Shown in pieces: positions 4,895-7,280 of a stretch of DNA of 7,280 nt (position 1 is its first letter; the number at the start of each line of letters is the position of its first letter). Position numbers and translations under genes: made by a program. The stretch is from Pirellulaceae bacterium. Lineage in GTDB: Bacteria; Planctomycetota; Planctomycetia; Pirellulales; Pirellulaceae. The DNA lies in the NCBI GenBank assembly GCA_030744095.1, contig JASLRF010000542.1, positions 1 through 7,280 on the forward strand, in the 5' to 3' direction. The notes beneath the pieces are model-generated. The model ran no database searches, was not told where the DNA came from, and saw nothing but the letters and a program-made list of their open reading frames with translations.

Positions 4895-6202
4895 ATGAAC
4901 CGCTTAAATCGAAATTGGATTGGGACTGCTTTCTCGCTGGCAACCGGCATTACACTGGCCCTGCATGTTGCCGGTGCGAACGCTTCACCTGAAATCCCCG
5001 GCGCGCCGCAGAGTAAGCCGATCGCCCTGGTCGGCGGGACGATTCACCCCGTCACCCAGCCGGAGATCGCCGCCGGCACGTTGCTGCTGGTCGACGGTAA
5101 GATCGCGGCGCTCGGCAAAGACGTTAAGATTCCCAACAACGCCATACGCATCGATGTCACCGGCAAACACGTCTATCCCAGCCTATTCGACGCCTACACT
5201 CCTTTGGGCTTGGTCGAGGTGAACGCCGTCCGGGCCACCGTGGATCGCAGAGAAACCGGTCAGATCAATCCCAACGTCAAATCCTGGGTGGCGGTCAATC
5301 CGGACAGTGAGCTGATTCCCGTCACACGCAGCAACGGCGTGTTGTTGGCGGTGTCGGCCCCGTCCGGAGGACTCATCTCCGGCCAATCCGCGGTCTTGCA
5401 GCTGGATGGCTGGACGTTTGAAGAGATGGCGCTAGCGCGCGGTTTGGCGATGCATCTGAATTGGCCTCGGATATCCAGTGACAGTGGTCGTCCGAGCGAA
5501 TCGTCGATGAAACAACTGCGAAAACTGTTCGACGACGCTCGTGCTTATCGCCAAGCCCGCACTGCGGAGAACAGCCGGCAACCCGTTGACTCGCGATTGC
5601 AGGCGATGCTGCCCGTTTTGGCCAGGAAGCAGCCGCTGATTGTCAGTGCCGACGAACTGAGTGCGATTCAAGGTGCCGTCGCATTTGCGCAAGAACAAGA
5701 TGTCCGCGTGATGATCTACGGTGGCTACGACGCGCCTCATTGCGCGGAATTACTTGCCAAGAATCAGGTGCCCGTGTTATTGGGGGGCGTCTATCGTTTG
5801 CCACGGCGGCGATCCGAACCGTACGACGCTCCGTTTACCATCGCGCACCAACTGCATCAGGCCGGCGTCCAGTTTTGCATCACAGGCAGTGGACGATTCG
5901 GCGGGTCGAACGTTCGCAATCTGCCTTATCACGCCGCAATGGCGGCAGCGTTTGGTTTGCCGAAAGATGTGGCACTCAAATCGATCACTAGCTACCCAGC
6001 TGAGATTCTCGGCGTTGCGGATCGTGTTGGTTCTCTGGTAGTCGGTAAAGACGCTACGCTGTTTATCACTGATGGCGATCCTCTGGAAACCGCGACTCAG
6101 GTCGAAGCGGCGTACATACAGGGTCGACGTGTCGACCTGAACGATCGCCACAAACGGTTGTGGAAAAAGTATCAGACCAAATATCAGCGGTTGGCCAAGT
6201 AA
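4895..6202 (+). CDS. Exported amidohydrolase-like protein lacking the HxH metal site
   Basis: The product has 435 residues. A signal peptide spans residues 1-30, with an A-N-A cleavage motif before S31. The amidohydrolase frame is recognisable: V-G-G-T-I-H-P-V-T near 46, a D-G-K-I-A-A-L-G strand near 67, Y94-P-S-L-F-D-A-Y101-T where Y-P-G-L-I-D-A-H-x-H is expected, and a C-terminal Y-P-A-E-I-L-G-V-A-D-R-V-G-S-L-V-V-G-K-D. Neither HxH histidine is present, so ordinary metal-dependent hydrolysis is unlikely. A structural, binding or altered catalytic role is possible. The closest relative in this window is module 1 of the upstream protein, which has the same loss and the same T-x-x-P-A-x-I-L-G-V end. 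No good Shine-Dalgarno sequence precedes ATG 4895, but the signal peptide begins there. It probably follows the upstream gene in one transcript. Its 3' end overlaps the convergent gene by 19 bp. Confidence 0.82.
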   Translation: MNRLNRNWIGTAFSLATGITLALHVAGANASPEIPGAPQSKPIALVGGTIHPVTQPEIAAGTLLLVDGKIAALGKDVKIPNNAIRIDVTGKHVYPSLFDAYTPLGLVEVNAVRATVDRRETGQINPNVKSWVAVNPDSELIPVTRSNGVLLAVSAPSGGLISGQSAVLQLDGWTFEEMALARGLAMHLNWPRISSDSGRPSESSMKQLRKLFDDARAYRQARTAENSRQPVDSRLQAMLPVLARKQPLIVSADELSAIQGAVAFAQEQDVRVMIYGGYDAPHCAELLAKNQVPVLLGGVYRLPRRRSEPYDAPFTIAHQLHQAGVQFCITGSGRFGGSNVRNLPYHAAMAAAFGLPKDVALKSITSYPAEILGVADRVGSLVVGKDATLFITDGDPLETATQVEAAYIQGRRVDLNDRHKRLWKKYQTKYQRLAK

Positions 6203-7280
6203 CGCCGCGCCAGGTCACCGACGACTTGATTACAATCACCGGCGGCAACGCCGTGTCCGATGTTGCTGGCGACGATGGCCGCAAAATCGCGATCGGGTGC
6301 GATCCAGATCAGCATCGTGAACATTGTATTCGAGCCCATGTGCGTCAGTACTTTGCCGCCTGCCTTGGGCTTATCCGCCACGATCCAGCCCATCGCGTAG
6401 TTTTCGGCGGCGACTGTGTGCAGCGTCTCAAAGCTCTTTGCCTGCTTGATCACAGTTCCCGTCTCTCGCTTCATGTGCAGCAGAACGTAGCGGGCAAGAT
6501 CGGGTAATGAACAATGGATTGCGTTGGCCGGCGCAATCGCGGGTGGGTTGTCGGCTCCCGGTCCAGCTGGGATTGGCTTGCCCTGCGCGTTGTGACCCCA
6601 TGGCTGATTCGGAATCCGATCCCCGTTGGCCGGCGCACCGAATCCTCCTGTCTTCATCTGAAGCGGTGTGAAGATACGATCTTCAATCAGTTTCTCCCAC
6701 GCCACGTCCATTGTTTCTTCCAACATCACGCCGGCAACGGAGAAGCCCGTGTTCGAATACTCGTAGCCGATGCCCGGTGGATAAGCGGGTTTCCGCTGAA
6801 GCATGGAGCGCGCGAACGACTCGCGATGCATCTGATGGCTGCCTTTGGCAAACCAGGCATTGCGCCAAATATTGGGTGGTACCGCCGTCGGAAATCCGCC
6901 GGTGTTGGTGACAAGTTGGGCCAGTGTCACGTTTGCGTATTCCGCGTGAGGTTCCAGGTCGCCGAGCACGTCGTGGATCTTCGTCTGCCAAGTGAGCTTG
7001 CCCTCTTCAACCAACGCCGCGGCCAAAGTTGCTGTAAACGACTTGGTGCATGAGCCAAGATGGAATTTGTCGGATGTCGTGATGCGGGTGGCATCTCCGA
7101 GTTTTCGGACCCCCACGGCACCACTTCCACGCAGTTGTCCATCGACGATGGCCACGGCACATAACGACGGAAGTTTCGGATTGGCATCCAGACGTTTTTG
7201 CAACAGGTCCGCCAGCTCTTCGGGAGCCGCCCAAGAAACGGACGTCGTGAAGACACTCATGGCGAAGCAAAGTGCAAACC
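6184..7280 (-). CDS. Exported serine beta-lactamase/PBP-like hydrolase (class C fold), 5' end cut by window
   Basis: Numbered from the ATG at 7258-7260 (358 residues), the motifs are S70-C-T-K73 (SxxK, nucleophile and base), Y168-S-N170 (YxN) and H307-M-G309 (the HxG form of KTG). L-V-T-N-T-G-G-F-P near 116 corresponds to the L-L-T-H-T-S-G-L-P stretch of the family. This is the COG1680 type of serine hydrolase, covering class C beta-lactamases, DD-peptidases and esterases. The sequence does not tell which substrate is used, and antibiotic resistance should not be assumed. The frame stays open to the window edge, and the codons before the ATG read F-A-L-C-F-A. Together with the following residues they form a signal-peptide core ending S-W-A-A. 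The true start is therefore probably outside the window. The TGA stop at 6184-6186 lies within the end of the neighbouring gene. Confidence 0.88.
   Translation of the reverse strand, partial: FALCFAMSVFTTSVSWAAPEELADLLQKRLDANPKLPSLCAVAIVDGQLRGSGAVGVRKLGDATRITTSDKFHLGSCTKSFTATLAAALVEEGKLTWQTKIHDVLGDLEPHAEYANVTLAQLVTNTGGFPTAVPPNIWRNAWFAKGSHQMHRESFARSMLQRKPAYPPGIGYEYSNTGFSVAGVMLEETMDVAWEKLIEDRIFTPLQMKTGGFGAPANGDRIPNQPWGHNAQGKPIPAGPGADNPPAIAPANAIHCSLPDLARYVLLHMKRETGTVIKQAKSFETLHTVAAENYAMGWIVADKPKAGGKVLTHMGSNTMFTMLIWIAPDRDFAAIVASNIGHGVAAGDCNQVVGDLARRYLANR

Noticed and set aside
7258..7260. ATG at 7260 as the true start of the serine hydrolase
   Set aside because: The frame continues to the window edge with hydrophobic codons (F-A-L-C-F-A) that complete a signal peptide. 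This Met is more likely internal.

Overview
The window looks like chromosomal DNA from a planctomycete (Pirellula/Rhodopirellula-like). This is inferred from the gene style: secreted amidohydrolase-like proteins, a membrane-anchored DUF3179 protein, a beta-lactamase-fold hydrolase, moderately GC-rich coding sequence and weak or variable ribosome-binding sites. No marker gene fixes the taxonomy. Four protein genes are visible. Three lie on the + strand, and one lies on the - strand and converges on them from the right edge.

Positions 1-328 hold no convincing gene. They contain two clean hairpins: a REP-like CGTTCCCA/TGGGAACG palindrome (187-211) and an 8-bp stem capped by a GAAA tetraloop (276-295) just ahead of the first gene. 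Positions 329-1447 are one continuous reading frame for a DUF3179-family protein, interrupted only by an in-frame TGA at 728-730. That TGA sits where the family has the first cysteine of its CxxC motif (T-W-[TGA]-D-V-C). A hairpin with bacterial SECIS-like geometry follows directly. The simplest reading is a selenocysteine (UxxC) version of DUF3179, which I do not know to be described. The alternative is a pseudogene with a single nonsense mutation. This is the main point of interest in the window. A routine gene caller would split the gene in two, or replace it with a long antisense ORF.

Positions 1581-4820 encode a large exported protein with two amidohydrolase-fold modules. The first lacks the HxH metal ligands. 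The second keeps a full ligand set and ends in a His/Asp-rich tail. Positions 4895-6202 encode a second exported amidohydrolase-like protein, which also lacks HxH and resembles the first module of its neighbour. Only one of the three amidohydrolase modules therefore looks catalytic. Positions 6184-7280 (- strand, 5' end cut by the window edge) encode an exported serine hydrolase of the class C beta-lactamase/penicillin-binding type. Its 3' end overlaps the preceding gene tail to tail by 19 bp.

All four products are predicted to be membrane-anchored or exported, so they would act outside the cytoplasm. The two amidohydrolase genes are probably co-transcribed. I see no evidence that the four genes form one pathway.
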